Under the pieces are notes generated by a model. The model did no database searches. It saw only the letters and a list, made by a program, of their open reading frames with translations, and was not told where the DNA came from. Both the position numbers and the translations under genes were made by a program. DNA of 64,000 bases from Novosphingobium sp. BW1 (GTDB lineage: Bacteria; Pseudomonadota; Alphaproteobacteria; Sphingomonadales; Sphingomonadaceae): contig NZ_VIRF01000060.1 of the NCBI RefSeq assembly GCF_008107685.1, positions 1 through 64,000 of the forward strand, read 5' to 3'. This document shows, one piece after another, positions 8,640 through 18,135 of this stretch (positions are counted from its first letter, which is position 1; the number at the start of each line of letters is the position of its first letter).

Positions 8640-9713
8640 TCAGGCGGCGCAGCGCCTGCGTGTACGATCCATCAGTTCGGCGCCGAAAAGGCGGGCATCG
8701 GTGATCGCATCGTAGCCACTGATGATGAATTTGGAGAAACCCAGTTCATGGTATTCGGCCAGCGCTTGGGCAACCTGGTCATGGCTGCCCACCAGGCATC
8801 CCAGCGCAGGACGTCCGGTCGGGACGCGGGTAATGCCCGCCCAGAGCCGACCGGCCAGGGCATCGCGGGTGCACTCTTCCTTGGCGCGTGCGATGGTGGT
8901 CGCCCGGGTTTCGCCGGGCAGGGGCGCAAAGCGGCCGTTGTCGACGACTTCGGCGATCAGTTGATCCTGCATGGCGTGCGCGCGCTCCCAGGCCTGGGCC
9001 TCGGTATCCGCGCATAGGACCCTGAGTGAGGTGAGCAGTTCCATCGGTCGTCCCTGCCGCTTTGCGCGTTCGCGCACGTCCTGGGCCGGTGCGCGCAGCG
9101 CCTCGGCCGCGAAGCCGGGAAAGGCGTAGACATCCGCCACGCGCGATCCGTAGTCGAGCGAGGCTTCGGAGCTGCCCCCCCAGAAGATCGGTATCGTGCC
9201 AGCACTCGCGGGGCGAACCTGCGGGCGCACATGGGCAAAGCCGTTCTCGATGGTGTAGAACTCGCCCGCGTGATCGAACGGCGCCGGGCTCGTCCAGGCC
9301 TTGCGCATCACTTCGACGTATTCATGGCTACGCCGGTAGCGTTGCTCCTTGGTCGTGTAGTCGCCGTCTGCCTTCACTTCCTCATCGTCGCCTCCGGTGA
9401 TGATGTGGACACCGCAACGCCCATTGCTCATGCGGTCGAGTATCGCAAACATGCGCGCGGCCATTGTCGGGGCAATGAAGCCGGGGCGATGCGCGAGCAT
9501 GAAGCCCAGCTTCGAGGTCGCCGCGGCAGCCCAGGTGGCGATGGGCAGGCTGTCGGGCCGGTGCGCGGAATTGGCGATGAGCACGCGGGCAAACCCGGCC
9601 TCTTCATGCGCCCGTGCGCAGTCTTCCACGAATTGCGTATCGACGTCCTCGTAGGACGTCGGGCGAATTTCGGAATAGTCGTTCCAATGCAGGATGCCGA
9701 AGAATTCGATCAT
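8640..9713 (-). CDS. LLM-class flavin-dependent monooxygenase, SsuD-like (copy 1)
   Basis: 357 residues from ATG 9711-9713 (MIEFFGILHWNDYSE). It has the luciferase-like barrel of the alkanesulfonate monooxygenase subgroup: LGFMLAHRPGFIAPTMAARM, LDRMSNGRCGVHIITGGDDEE and a substrate loop HVRPQVRPASAGTIPIFWGGSSEA. Such enzymes use FMNH2 and O2 to oxygenate sulfonates or related small molecules; no flavin reductase is encoded in the window. It ends a minus-strand run LysR - hydrolase - hydrolase - monooxygenase and is a clear paralogue of the enzyme at 14442-15515. Substrate unknown. Confidence 0.9.
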   Translation of the reverse strand: MIEFFGILHWNDYSEIRPTSYEDVDTQFVEDCARAHEEAGFARVLIANSAHRPDSLPIATWAAAATSKLGFMLAHRPGFIAPTMAARMFAILDRMSNGRCGVHIITGGDDEEVKADGDYTTKEQRYRRSHEYVEVMRKAWTSPAPFDHAGEFYTIENGFAHVRPQVRPASAGTIPIFWGGSSEASLDYGSRVADVYAFPGFAAEALRAPAQDVRERAKRQGRPMELLTSLRVLCADTEAQAWERAHAMQDQLIAEVVDNGRFAPLPGETRATTIARAKEECTRDALAGRLWAGITRVPTGRPALGCLVGSHDQVAQALAEYHELGFSKFIISGYDAITDARLFGAELMDRTRRRCAA

Positions 9714-9750
9714 GGAGTGTCCGTTTCGTGGATCGTTGCGAGGTGGTGCC

Positions 9751-10782
9751 TCAACGCTCGGCAGGCTCGGCCGCACGGGGCGTGACCGGGGTCACGTCGG
9801 CCAGAAAGGCGTCGATCAGGTTGCCGAAGCGTTCGGGCACTTCCAGCGGGGGATAGTGTCCAACATCGCGAAGAAGCAGGGTGGAAACAGGCGCGTTCAC
9901 CAGAGTGGCGGCAAGTTCGCGCGAGGCGGCTACCGGCAGCACCGCGTCGCGCGTGCCCCAGATCAGGAGGACCGGAACCTGGATCGCGGCGAGGGCCTGT
10001 GCGGTTGCCGGGGCATCGTCGAGCGCTTCGACGATCGCGAGCCGGTCGGGGAAAGGCGGACGGCGGTTCATGTCGTAGTATTCATCGACGATGGCATCGG
10101 ACGCGCGCTCGGGTTCGCCGGTATAGAAATCGAAATAGGCGCGCCAGTAGGAGCGGGGACGGAAGATCTTGCTCTTGCGGCCCGTGGCGGGCGTCGAGCG
10201 CGCCAGTTCGCGGGCCAGCGCGGCGCTCAGTTCCATGCCCTTGCCGTCGGCGCGCCCGATGGGCGTGTTCGAAAGTACCAGCCTGTCCACCTTGTCCGGA
10301 TTGCGGGCGGCGAAATAGAAGGAAATCGCGCCACCGCTTGAAACGCCCACGAGGTTGGCGCGCGACACGTTCAGGTGATCGAGCAGGGCTTCGAGAACCA
10401 GGACGGGGTAGAGGGGCTGGTTGTACAGCGCTTCGGGGGGCGGGCTGGAAAGACCCATGCCGGGCACGTCCCAGGCAATGACGCGATAGTGCTGGCTCAG
10501 CGTATCGATCATGGCCGCGTAGGTGCGCAGCGAGGAACTCGACCCATGCGATAGAACGAGCACGGGGCCTTTGCCGACATCAATATAGTGCACCTGCGTG
10601 TCCAGCAGCGTGGCGTAGCGTGTGCGCGGCATAGCGTACTTTTCCCGCAACTGCGTGAGGGTGATTGTCGGTAAGTCGGATGCGGGCTCTGTCGCGGCGC
10701 GTACAGGTACACTGGAGACGAGGCTGGGAAGGAGAAGCGAAAGCGCCACGGCCAGGAAGCCGCGCAAAACAAGGTTGGTCAC
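9751..10782 (-). CDS. Alpha/beta hydrolase, secreted or membrane-anchored (copy 1)
   Basis: 343 residues from a GTG start overlapping the upstream gene's stop (GTGA). A signal-like segment (residues 4-29, ending PVRAA) precedes the hydrolase fold. Catalytic features: oxyanion region LSHGSSSS, nucleophile elbow GVSSG (Ser), WGTRDAVLP (Asp) and DVGHYPPLEVPE (His). Similar in build to the neighbouring hydrolase at 10779-11813, so the pair arose by duplication. Probably an ester or C-C bond hydrolase acting outside the cytoplasm, near the substrate entry path. Substrate not evident. Confidence 0.88.
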   Translation of the reverse strand: MTNLVLRGFLAVALSLLLPSLVSSVPVRAATEPASDLPTITLTQLREKYAMPRTRYATLLDTQVHYIDVGKGPVLVLSHGSSSSLRTYAAMIDTLSQHYRVIAWDVPGMGLSSPPPEALYNQPLYPVLVLEALLDHLNVSRANLVGVSSGGAISFYFAARNPDKVDRLVLSNTPIGRADGKGMELSAALARELARSTPATGRKSKIFRPRSYWRAYFDFYTGEPERASDAIVDEYYDMNRRPPFPDRLAIVEALDDAPATAQALAAIQVPVLLIWGTRDAVLPVAASRELAATLVNAPVSTLLLRDVGHYPPLEVPERFGNLIDAFLADVTPVTPRAAEPAER

Positions 10783-11813
10783 GTGCAGGCCTCCCGTGTG
10801 CCGACAGGTGGAGAACCGCCCGCCAGGCGGCGTTCCGGAGCGGTCAGGAACCAGTCGATGTCGCGTCCGGCTCGCGGGGCTTCGCGCGGCAGGAAGTGGC
10901 CCGCGCCCGGATACCCGATCAGGAGGGGCGCACTCGGCGATACCGTGGTGGCGACCTTGCAGCCGATGGAAAGCGGCAGCATGGTTCCCGCATCGCCCCA
11001 CATCACCAGCGTGGGCACGGTGACCGATGCAAGCTGCTCGGCTGTCGATTTCGATTTGGTTCCGTATTCCTCGGCCTCGAAACGCAGCGCATCGGTGAAG
11101 GTCTTCAGGTTACGTTCGTTGCCGGGCTTGCGGTGCATGTCGTAGCTTTCTTGGATGAATGCGTCCGTCAGCACCGCGCGGTTGGCAATCAGCCGGTCGA
11201 ACAGGTAGCGGTAGAACGCCTTGGGCCGGTAGATCGGCTTGAACACGTTGCTTTCCAGGAACCGGAACGAGGCTGATGTCTTGGGGCGCATTTCCGGGGG
11301 CAGTGGGACGAGGGGGGCATTGGCCAGGATCAGGGCGCGGACCTGATCGGGGTGGGCCAGCGAATAGCGCATAGCGATGGCGCTGCCCGTGGAAATGCCG
11401 CCCATCGCGAATGGCCCAAGCTTTTCGCGTTCCACGAGCCGTTCGATCAGTTGTTCCACCCGTTGCGGGCTATAACGCCCGGAAGGGTCGGGACCAGACA
11501 GGCCGTAGGGCGGCATGTCGATGCGGATGACCCGGTGGTGGCGGGCGAGATCGCGGGCCCAGTCGTCCCAGATGCGCAGGGACTGGTAGTGGCCATGGAC
11601 AAGCAGCACGACAGGGCCGGTGCCCCTTTCGTCGACGTGCAGTTGGACGCCGTCCAGCGTAACATAGCGCGAATGGGATGTTTCATACCGCGCCCGCAGG
11701 TCCTTGAGCGGAATGGAAAAGGCGCCAAGGCGCGCGGACACGGCAAACGCGGCACCGGCAAGGACGAGCAGGAGCACGATGGCTCCTGCGACGCGAGGCA
11801 GTTTTTTCAGCAT
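10779..11813 (-). CDS. Alpha/beta hydrolase, membrane-anchored (copy 2)
   Basis: 344 residues starting MLKKLPRVAGAIVLLLVLAG, an uncleaved or signal anchor. Fold markers: LLVHGHYQS, RIDMPPYGLSGPD, nucleophile elbow GGISTGSA (Ser), MWGDAGTMLP (Asp) and PGAGHFLPREAP (His). Shares the lid-region pattern (RPKAFYRYLF...ESYDMHRKPG) with its neighbour at 9751-10782 (RPRSYWRAYF...EYYDMNRRPP), so they are paralogues. Its stop overlaps the GTG of that gene, meaning co-translation. Function beyond hydrolase not assigned. Confidence 0.88.
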   Translation of the reverse strand: MLKKLPRVAGAIVLLLVLAGAAFAVSARLGAFSIPLKDLRARYETSHSRYVTLDGVQLHVDERGTGPVVLLVHGHYQSLRIWDDWARDLARHHRVIRIDMPPYGLSGPDPSGRYSPQRVEQLIERLVEREKLGPFAMGGISTGSAIAMRYSLAHPDQVRALILANAPLVPLPPEMRPKTSASFRFLESNVFKPIYRPKAFYRYLFDRLIANRAVLTDAFIQESYDMHRKPGNERNLKTFTDALRFEAEEYGTKSKSTAEQLASVTVPTLVMWGDAGTMLPLSIGCKVATTVSPSAPLLIGYPGAGHFLPREAPRAGRDIDWFLTAPERRLAGGSPPVGTREACT

Positions 11814-11951
11814 GGCATCGGCGGGCCCTTTGCCGCGCCCTTTGCTGCGATTGTCTTCGCCGCGTCGGGAATGCGGCGCTGTCGTGTCGGTGTCATGCGC
11901 GCAGTATGGTCGGCAAAGAAGCCTCGCGCCCAATCGAAATGCGCGCCGCTG

Positions 11952-12890
11952 CTATGCGGCACGCGCATGGCTGGAATAGGGGGGCGCCGGTTCGGGCGCG
12001 CTCTCGGCAAAGACCTTGCGCAGATGCGCGGTCACGACCCGCAGGGCTCCGCTCATCTGGGTGCGGCGCCGGGTGATGAGGCACAGCTGCGTGCCCACTT
12101 CGGGGACGTCGCAGTCGATGGCCCGCAAGGTTCCGTTGGCGAGGTCCTCGGTCAGTTCGTTGCGGTTCATCAGGCCGATCAGATCCGCTTCCAGCAGGAA
12201 CTTGCGCAACATCGTGGGAGAGGAACTGCGCACGCGGATGTTGTGCTCCTCCTCGACCAGGCCGAGCAACCGGCGATAGAATGCCTCGGCGTTCGGTTGG
12301 TGGAAGATGGCCCAGGGAAGACTTGCGAGGGTGCGGGCCGAGATGCGCTCCCGACGATGCACGGGATGCTGCGAGCGTGCCACCAGGATCATCGGGATGT
12401 CGGTGATCGGGCGAAAATCAAGGTCGCCGGTATCCAGGTCGGACCGGCGCGCTTCGATCAGCGCGTCCAGTTCGCCGCGTCGCAACTTGGCGAACTGGAT
12501 GTCGGGCACATCGTACTCGATCGAGAGGGTGATGTTCTGCTCGGAGACCGCCAGGCCGGCAAAGACGGCGGCCAGCCGCTCGTCGGACGCGGTCGAGCCG
12601 ATCCCGATGCGCACGTGGCCCAGCCCTCCTGCGCGCATGGCGCCCACATCGTCCAGCGCCTGTTCCATGCCATGCACGATCGAGCGGGCATGGTCGGCAA
12701 GAAGCTGTCCGTAACGGGTGGGGCGTACGCCGCGATGCCCGCGCTCGAACAGCTCCACCCCGAGAATGTCCTCCAGAGTCTTGATGCTGCGCGACAAGGT
12801 CGGCTGGGTAATGTTCTGCGCACTCGAGGCCAGTGTCATCGAGCCGGTGTCCACGGCGGCAAGGAAATGTCTGAGCTGGCGTAACTGCAT
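11952..12890 (-). CDS. LysR-family transcriptional regulator
   Basis: 312 residues from ATG 12888-12890 with GAGGA just upstream. The N-terminal 60 residues form the LysR winged helix (LRQLRHFLAAVDTGSMTLASSAQNITQPTLSRSIKTLEDILGVELFER, cut here to its sense), followed by a substrate-binding domain. It stands at the head of the minus-strand hydrolase/monooxygenase run and is divergent from the transporter-monooxygenase-receptor run starting at 13081. The 190-base intergenic space is the natural place for its operator, and it probably controls both directions. The effector is unknown. Confidence 0.92.
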   Translation of the reverse strand: MQLRQLRHFLAAVDTGSMTLASSAQNITQPTLSRSIKTLEDILGVELFERGHRGVRPTRYGQLLADHARSIVHGMEQALDDVGAMRAGGLGHVRIGIGSTASDERLAAVFAGLAVSEQNITLSIEYDVPDIQFAKLRRGELDALIEARRSDLDTGDLDFRPITDIPMILVARSQHPVHRRERISARTLASLPWAIFHQPNAEAFYRRLLGLVEEEHNIRVRSSSPTMLRKFLLEADLIGLMNRNELTEDLANGTLRAIDCDVPEVGTQLCLITRRRTQMSGALRVVTAHLRKVFAESAPEPAPPYSSHARAA

Positions 12891-13080
12891 GCTTTTCCTC
12901 CAGTCATTCATTGTTTGCATGGAAGAGGGCGTTGTTTCGATTATTCGAGCCAGTCAGCCCACGATAGTCTCCGCCTGTCAGACAGCGGATGCGGGTTTTC
13001 TTCCGCGCAAGTTCAGCTTGCTCCTGCTCTGGCGGCGCATCGCATTCGGTATCTTCCGGCATGAATAGAGAGGGCAAGAC

Positions 13081-14445
13081 TTGGCTCCAGAACCACCTGT
13101 CGCGCGTAGCAAGCAGATAGGATGGGCCGTTGGATCGGCCGGGAGTACGACGATCCTCTACGTGCTCAACGTTATCCTGATGTACTACATGGTCACCGCG
13201 CTCGGCCTCGATCCGGTCGTGGCCGGGGGCTTCATGCTCGCCGGGCGGGTCTACGATGCGGTCATCGATCTGCTGGTCGGCCATGGCAGCGATGCGACCC
13301 GCAGCCGTTGGGGGCGCCGTCGTCCATGGATGGCCGCCGGAGCCGTGCTCAGCGCACTCGGCATGGCGATGCTGTTTTCGGGCGTTTACGGACAAGGGCC
13401 AGCGGGCAACGCCTTTCTCATCTGCGGCCTGCTCCTGACATTTACCGGGTATTCCACCTTTTCCATTCCGGCCTCTGCGATGCCCGCTGAAATTACGCGC
13501 AGCGCCGAGGTGCGCACCAGCCTGATGGCCTGGCGCACGTTCTTTATCCAGCTGGCCTCGCTGGCCGGTGGGGCTCTAGCGCCGGCGATGATTGCCTGGG
13601 GCGGAAGCTCGTTGGGGGCCTTCGCGCTCATGGGTTATACCATGGCCGCGTTTGTCTTCGTGACCATGGCCACCTCCGTCGTCGCGGTGAGAGGACTTCC
13701 CGAAGGCGACCTGACGCGCGAGCCGTCCCAGCCGGGGCTTCGCCATGGCCTTTCAGGGTTTCGGCAGCTTTTTTCCAACCGGCCCTTCCTCGTGCTGCTT
13801 TGCGTCAAGTTCTGCGGCTTCGTCGGATCCGCCGCGATCGGTGCGACCGGCCTGTTCTTCATGCGCGATATCCTCGGGCGGGGCGAGGTCGGCATGGCGC
13901 AGTTCGCGCTTGTCAGTGGCATCCTGGGCACTTTGAGCGTGCCGCTTTGGCGCTGGCTCGCGCGCGGGGCGAGCAAGCCGGCGATCTGCGCCGCAGCGCT
14001 TGGCCTTTCGTGTGCGACAAGCGCCAGCTGGCTTCTGGCCAGCGCGCAAGAGCACGACCTGGTGTTCCTCGCGCGGAGCGCAATGGCTGGCTTCGCGACG
14101 ACGGGAAGCCTCCTGATGACGCTTTCGATGCTGCCCGACACCATTGCCCATGGGGTCGTGCGCAGCGGTCAGCGCAAGGAGGGTTTATACGCCGCATTCT
14201 TCGAATTCTTCCAGAAGGCGGCCTTTGCAATTGCGCCGTTTCTTGTTGGCTATCTCCTGCAGGCGAACGGCTATCGTTCCGGCCCTGGCGCCGTGCAGGA
14301 CGCTGCCGCTCTTGAGGCAGTGCGTCTGTCCATGGCGTTGATCCCGGCTGTGGCACAGGGGCTCGGCATCGTCCTGATCCTGCTTTTTTATAGACTCCCG
14401 GACCCTGGCCAGAGTGTGTCCGGTAACGAGGCCCTGCTCGCATGA
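13081..14445 (+). CDS. GPH-type (MelB-like) major facilitator transporter (copy 1)
   Basis: 454 residues, 12 predicted membrane helices, from a TTG start with GAGAGGGCAAG upstream; no better start is seen. The N-terminal block LDPVVAGGFMLAGRVYDAVIDLLVGHGSD and RSRWGRRRPWMAAG is the D-R-WGRRRPW signature of glycoside-pentoside-hexuronide cation symporters. Next gene overlaps by ATGA. It likely imports the substrate of the adjacent monooxygenase. A second GPH-type transporter occurs at 18136-19512. Confidence 0.88.
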   Translation: MAPEPPVARSKQIGWAVGSAGSTTILYVLNVILMYYMVTALGLDPVVAGGFMLAGRVYDAVIDLLVGHGSDATRSRWGRRRPWMAAGAVLSALGMAMLFSGVYGQGPAGNAFLICGLLLTFTGYSTFSIPASAMPAEITRSAEVRTSLMAWRTFFIQLASLAGGALAPAMIAWGGSSLGAFALMGYTMAAFVFVTMATSVVAVRGLPEGDLTREPSQPGLRHGLSGFRQLFSNRPFLVLLCVKFCGFVGSAAIGATGLFFMRDILGRGEVGMAQFALVSGILGTLSVPLWRWLARGASKPAICAAALGLSCATSASWLLASAQEHDLVFLARSAMAGFATTGSLLMTLSMLPDTIAHGVVRSGQRKEGLYAAFFEFFQKAAFAIAPFLVGYLLQANGYRSGPGAVQDAAALEAVRLSMALIPAVAQGLGIVLILLFYRLPDPGQSVSGNEALLA

Positions 14446-15515
14446 CCATCGAGATTATCGGAACCTTCAACCACCGTGATTCCTCGGAGACGCGGCCGCG
14501 TTCGATGGGCGAAATCGAACCCGACTTCATTGCCCGGCTCGCGCAGGGGATGGAAGAGGCAGGATTTGATCGGGTGTTGATCGCGCAGGCAGCGAGCTGG
14601 CCTGACGGGATCGTCTTTGCCACGCATCTGGCCGGGCTGACGCAGCGTCTCAAGTTCATGATCGCGCATCGCCCCGGCTTCATCGCGCCGACCATGGCCG
14701 CGCGCATGTTCGCAACGCTCGACCGATTGAGCGGGGGGCGAGTGGGCGTCCACATCATTTCCGCGCCCAACGATGTCGAGACCCAGGCTGACGGGGATTT
14801 CATGACACGTGATCGCCGCCATGAACGCAGCGCGGAATATATTCCCTTGCTGCGCCGAACCTGGAGCGGGGAGCGTTTCGATCATGATGGCGAACACTTT
14901 CGTCTGCGCGGTGCCCAGTCGCTGGTTACCCCGCAGGGGAGCACTTCGCTGCCGATTTTCTTTGGCGGTCAGTCCGAGAAGGCGCTGCAGGTCGCCGGGG
15001 CGCATGCCGATGTCTACGCGATGGGGATTGACCGGCGCGATGCCATCGCCGCTCTGATCGATCAGGTGCGCGCCGCGGCCCGGGCAACGCCGGGGCGCAC
15101 CCACGCGCCCGATTTCTGCCTGTCGACGCGGATTATCCTGGGCCGGACGGAGGCCGAAGCGTGGGAAAAGGCGCAGGCTATCCTCAAGGACGTGGTGGCA
15201 GGGGTTGAGAAGACCCGTCGCGAAGGCACCGATGTGGGGGCGCTGGGCAAGAATGTCCTGGCCGAACAGCGTGCCCGCGAGGGGGACGTGCTCGATGATC
15301 GGCTCTGGGTGGGTATCGCCCGCGCCACCGATTTCCAGAAGGCGGCAAGTGCCCTCGTAGGCACGCCGGACACGGTCGCTCAGGCGCTCGAGCGCTACCA
15401 CGAAATGGGCGTGAATCGCTTTCTCTTGAGTGGCTTCGATCCGCTCGAGGACAACGCGCAGATGGGGGAGCATCTCTTCCCGCGTCTGCGCCAATTCGAT
15501 CGCTGTACGTCCTAG
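14442..15515 (+). CDS. LLM-class flavin-dependent monooxygenase, SsuD-like (copy 2)
   Basis: 357 residues, same length as its paralogue at 8640-9713 and matching it through LKFMIAHRPGFIAPTMAARM, LDRLSGGRVGVHIIS and the ADGDFMTRDRRHERSAEY block. Key loop TSLPIFFGGQSEKAL. Co-translated with the transporter (ATGA overlap). FMNH2-dependent oxygenation of a small, possibly sulfonated substrate is expected from the family. The reductase partner is not present in the window. Confidence 0.9.
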   Translation: MTIEIIGTFNHRDSSETRPRSMGEIEPDFIARLAQGMEEAGFDRVLIAQAASWPDGIVFATHLAGLTQRLKFMIAHRPGFIAPTMAARMFATLDRLSGGRVGVHIISAPNDVETQADGDFMTRDRRHERSAEYIPLLRRTWSGERFDHDGEHFRLRGAQSLVTPQGSTSLPIFFGGQSEKALQVAGAHADVYAMGIDRRDAIAALIDQVRAAARATPGRTHAPDFCLSTRIILGRTEAEAWEKAQAILKDVVAGVEKTRREGTDVGALGKNVLAEQRAREGDVLDDRLWVGIARATDFQKAASALVGTPDTVAQALERYHEMGVNRFLLSGFDPLEDNAQMGEHLFPRLRQFDRCTS

Positions 15516-15557
15516 GGGGGCGCACACGAATTCAAGAATAAAACATGGGGATGAAGT

Positions 15558-17972
15558 GTGACTACAAAGTTCAGGGTAAAAGCATTCAAGTTTGGTCTGG
15601 GCGGCAGCCTCGTGGCTCTGGCGCTTGCGGTGCCGCACCTCGCGCAGGCGCAGGGTGCGGACACCGCCCCTCCTGCGCCCGAGAGCGCATCGGCCGACAA
15701 GGGGGCGGGCAATGCCATCGTCGTGACTGCCCGTCGCCGTGAGGAAAGCCTGCTGGAGACGCCCGTCACGCTGAGCGTGATGACCGATGAGAATCTGGCG
15801 AAGTTGAACGTCAACAACGTGCTGGACCTCCAGGCCTTCACGCCTGGCCTCTTTGCCCAGCAGACGGCATCTGGCCGCACCGACCGCAGCCGTACGGTGC
15901 TGTACATCCGCAATATCAAGGACACGCTCAATCCGACTGTCTCCGTCTTCCTGGACGGTGCGCCTGTCAATGCCGACCTGCTCAACAACCTGGGCAGCGA
16001 CGTAGCCCGCATCGAAGTGCTCAAAGGGCCGCAGAGCGCTGCGTTTGGCCGCCAGTCCTTTGCAGGCGCAATGAACATTGTCACCAGCGATCCCGGCAAT
16101 GACCTTCATTTCAGTTTCGATGGCAAGGTCGGGGCTTACGATCTCGTAGACGTGCGTGGCAGCATCGAGACGCCGATCATCAAGGACGTGATGGCGCTGC
16201 GTGTGACGGCACGTCGCTATAGCTATGGCGGGCAGTACACCAACAGCTTCGATGGCAGCGCGCTGGGCGAGCAGAGCACGCGCTCGATCAACGGTACGCT
16301 CCTCATCACGCCGGCCTCCAATTTCAAGATCAAGGCCTTCGGCATGCTGCTTGAGGACAAGGACGGGCCCGGTTCGGGCGCGTTCGCGAGCCAGCAGCCC
16401 AGCAATCTGTTCAACTGCAATGCGGGCGGTTCGGCAGATGGTTCGAACAACTGGTTCTGTGGCCAGATCCCGCTGATCAAGGCCGCCGACATTGGCCAGA
16501 ACCCGGCAACACCTGCCTTCGGTGACCAGGTCGTGAACAACTCGCTGGGGGTGATCGATCCCATTTTCACGCCGTTCACTACGCTTCCGGGCATGGAGCG
16601 GCGCGAATACGTCACCAACCTGATCGTCGACTGGACGCTGCCTGGCACGGATATCACCTTGTCGTCGTTGACCGGCTACAACAAGACCCGCAACCAGGTG
16701 AACCAGGATCTTGATGGGCGCGACACCAGCATGCTGCCCAACACCACGACACCCGCCATTCCCGGCTTCGTGGGTGACCCGTACATCAACTACCCCGATA
16801 TGGTGATGGGCAGCGACGAGAACTTCAGCCAGGAGTTCCGCGTTACCTCCGGCTCCAACCAGCCATTGCGCTGGATGATCGGCGTCAACTACTTCAAGCT
16901 GGACAACCGCAGCTATGTGGCAGGCATGTTCCCGAACCTGGTTGTCCCCTTCACCGACGGTTCGCTCAATACGCTGGTCGACAAGAGCGTGTTCGGCTCG
17001 CTTTCGTACGATATTACCGAGGAACTGACGCTCAACCTTGAGGGGCGTTACATCGAGGAAGAGCTGACTACCTACTTCCGCGATCCCGAGACGATCCGCG
17101 ACCGCGGCAAGTACAAGCGCTTCGTACCGCGCGTCTCGTTCCAATACCAGTTCGATCCCGACATGATGGCCTATGCCACCTATTCCAAGGGCATGAACAA
17201 GGGCGGCTTCAACCTTTCGGTGCTCCCGCTTACCGATGCGCAGCGCGCATACCTGGCCGAGCAGGTGGACGTCACCAACATCTACAAGCCGGCCTCGCTC
17301 GACAACTACGAAGTGGGCTTCAAGGGGACGCTGTTCGATGCTCTGACGCTCAGCGCCGCAGTGTTCTATGCCAAATGGAAGGACCAGGCGATCAGCAACT
17401 CGCTGCAGGTCCCCAATTCGGTGGAAGGTGCCAGCGACATCGGCGTGTCGGTCACCCAGAACACCGGACGCTCCACCGTCAAGGGCGCCGAAATCGAGGG
17501 GAACCTGCGTGCAAGCGACAACCTGACCTTCGACTTCAACGCGGGATACAGCAAGGTCACGCTGGACACGGATATCCCCTGCGCATCGTGCGTCGCGATT
17601 TCGGGGAACGACACCGTATATGCCGGTGCGATCAATCCGGCAGGTCCCGTTTTCTCCAGTAACGTGGGCGCCGAATACGGCTTTGCAGTGAGCGATGACT
17701 ACCGCTGGTTCGTGCGCGCCGACTACGCCCATCGCAGCCGGGTCTATCTGACTTACGAGAATCTCGCCTGGATCGGGGATCAGGACACGGTCAATCTGCG
17801 CACGGGCCTGACCGGCGAGAACATGTCCTTGCAGCTTTACGTCAACAACGTGTTCGACAATCGTACGTACGGCGCAGCGCAGGCCACCACCAGTCTGCTG
17901 GGAGGCAATGGTGTCGCCCTGTCGATGCCGACAAAGCGCGAAGGTGGCGTTCGCCTGCGCTTCGGCTTCTAA
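15558..17972 (+). CDS. TonB-dependent outer-membrane receptor
   Basis: 804 residues from a GTG start preceded by GGGGATGAA. Signal peptide about residues 1-32 (ends LAQAQG), TonB-box-like NAIVVTARRREES near residue 52, plug domain with LYIRNIKDTLNPTVSVFLDG and ARIEVLKGPQSAAFGRQSF, then a beta-barrel ending VRLRFGF with the terminal Phe of outer-membrane porins. It follows the monooxygenase at 42 bases and likely brings the cluster's substrate across the outer membrane. The plug resembles the broad sphingomonad receptor group used for aromatic or hydrophobic compounds, not the siderophore type. Confidence 0.92.
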   Translation: MTTKFRVKAFKFGLGGSLVALALAVPHLAQAQGADTAPPAPESASADKGAGNAIVVTARRREESLLETPVTLSVMTDENLAKLNVNNVLDLQAFTPGLFAQQTASGRTDRSRTVLYIRNIKDTLNPTVSVFLDGAPVNADLLNNLGSDVARIEVLKGPQSAAFGRQSFAGAMNIVTSDPGNDLHFSFDGKVGAYDLVDVRGSIETPIIKDVMALRVTARRYSYGGQYTNSFDGSALGEQSTRSINGTLLITPASNFKIKAFGMLLEDKDGPGSGAFASQQPSNLFNCNAGGSADGSNNWFCGQIPLIKAADIGQNPATPAFGDQVVNNSLGVIDPIFTPFTTLPGMERREYVTNLIVDWTLPGTDITLSSLTGYNKTRNQVNQDLDGRDTSMLPNTTTPAIPGFVGDPYINYPDMVMGSDENFSQEFRVTSGSNQPLRWMIGVNYFKLDNRSYVAGMFPNLVVPFTDGSLNTLVDKSVFGSLSYDITEELTLNLEGRYIEEELTTYFRDPETIRDRGKYKRFVPRVSFQYQFDPDMMAYATYSKGMNKGGFNLSVLPLTDAQRAYLAEQVDVTNIYKPASLDNYEVGFKGTLFDALTLSAAVFYAKWKDQAISNSLQVPNSVEGASDIGVSVTQNTGRSTVKGAEIEGNLRASDNLTFDFNAGYSKVTLDTDIPCASCVAISGNDTVYAGAINPAGPVFSSNVGAEYGFAVSDDYRWFVRADYAHRSRVYLTYENLAWIGDQDTVNLRTGLTGENMSLQLYVNNVFDNRTYGAAQATTSLLGGNGVALSMPTKREGGVRLRFGF

Positions 17973-18135
17973 ACGGAAGGTGGGGCTCGCCTGACCCGCG
18001 GACATGTCAGGACCTGCATTCGGCGACGTTCCTTGGCTTTCGAGGAATAAGGCCGGATGCAGGTCTTCACGTGCCAAGGGGCGAGTCTGTTGCGGCGTAA
18101 CGCCAGCCCTCCCGCGCATTCGGAAATACCGCGTT

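Noticed and set aside
14388..18119. A 3.7-kb open frame on the minus strand opposite the transporter end, monooxygenase and TonB receptor
   Set aside because: It is antisense to genes with clear family motifs, its own translation has no domain and is rich in Arg/His/Val as expected from the mirror of GC-rich codons.
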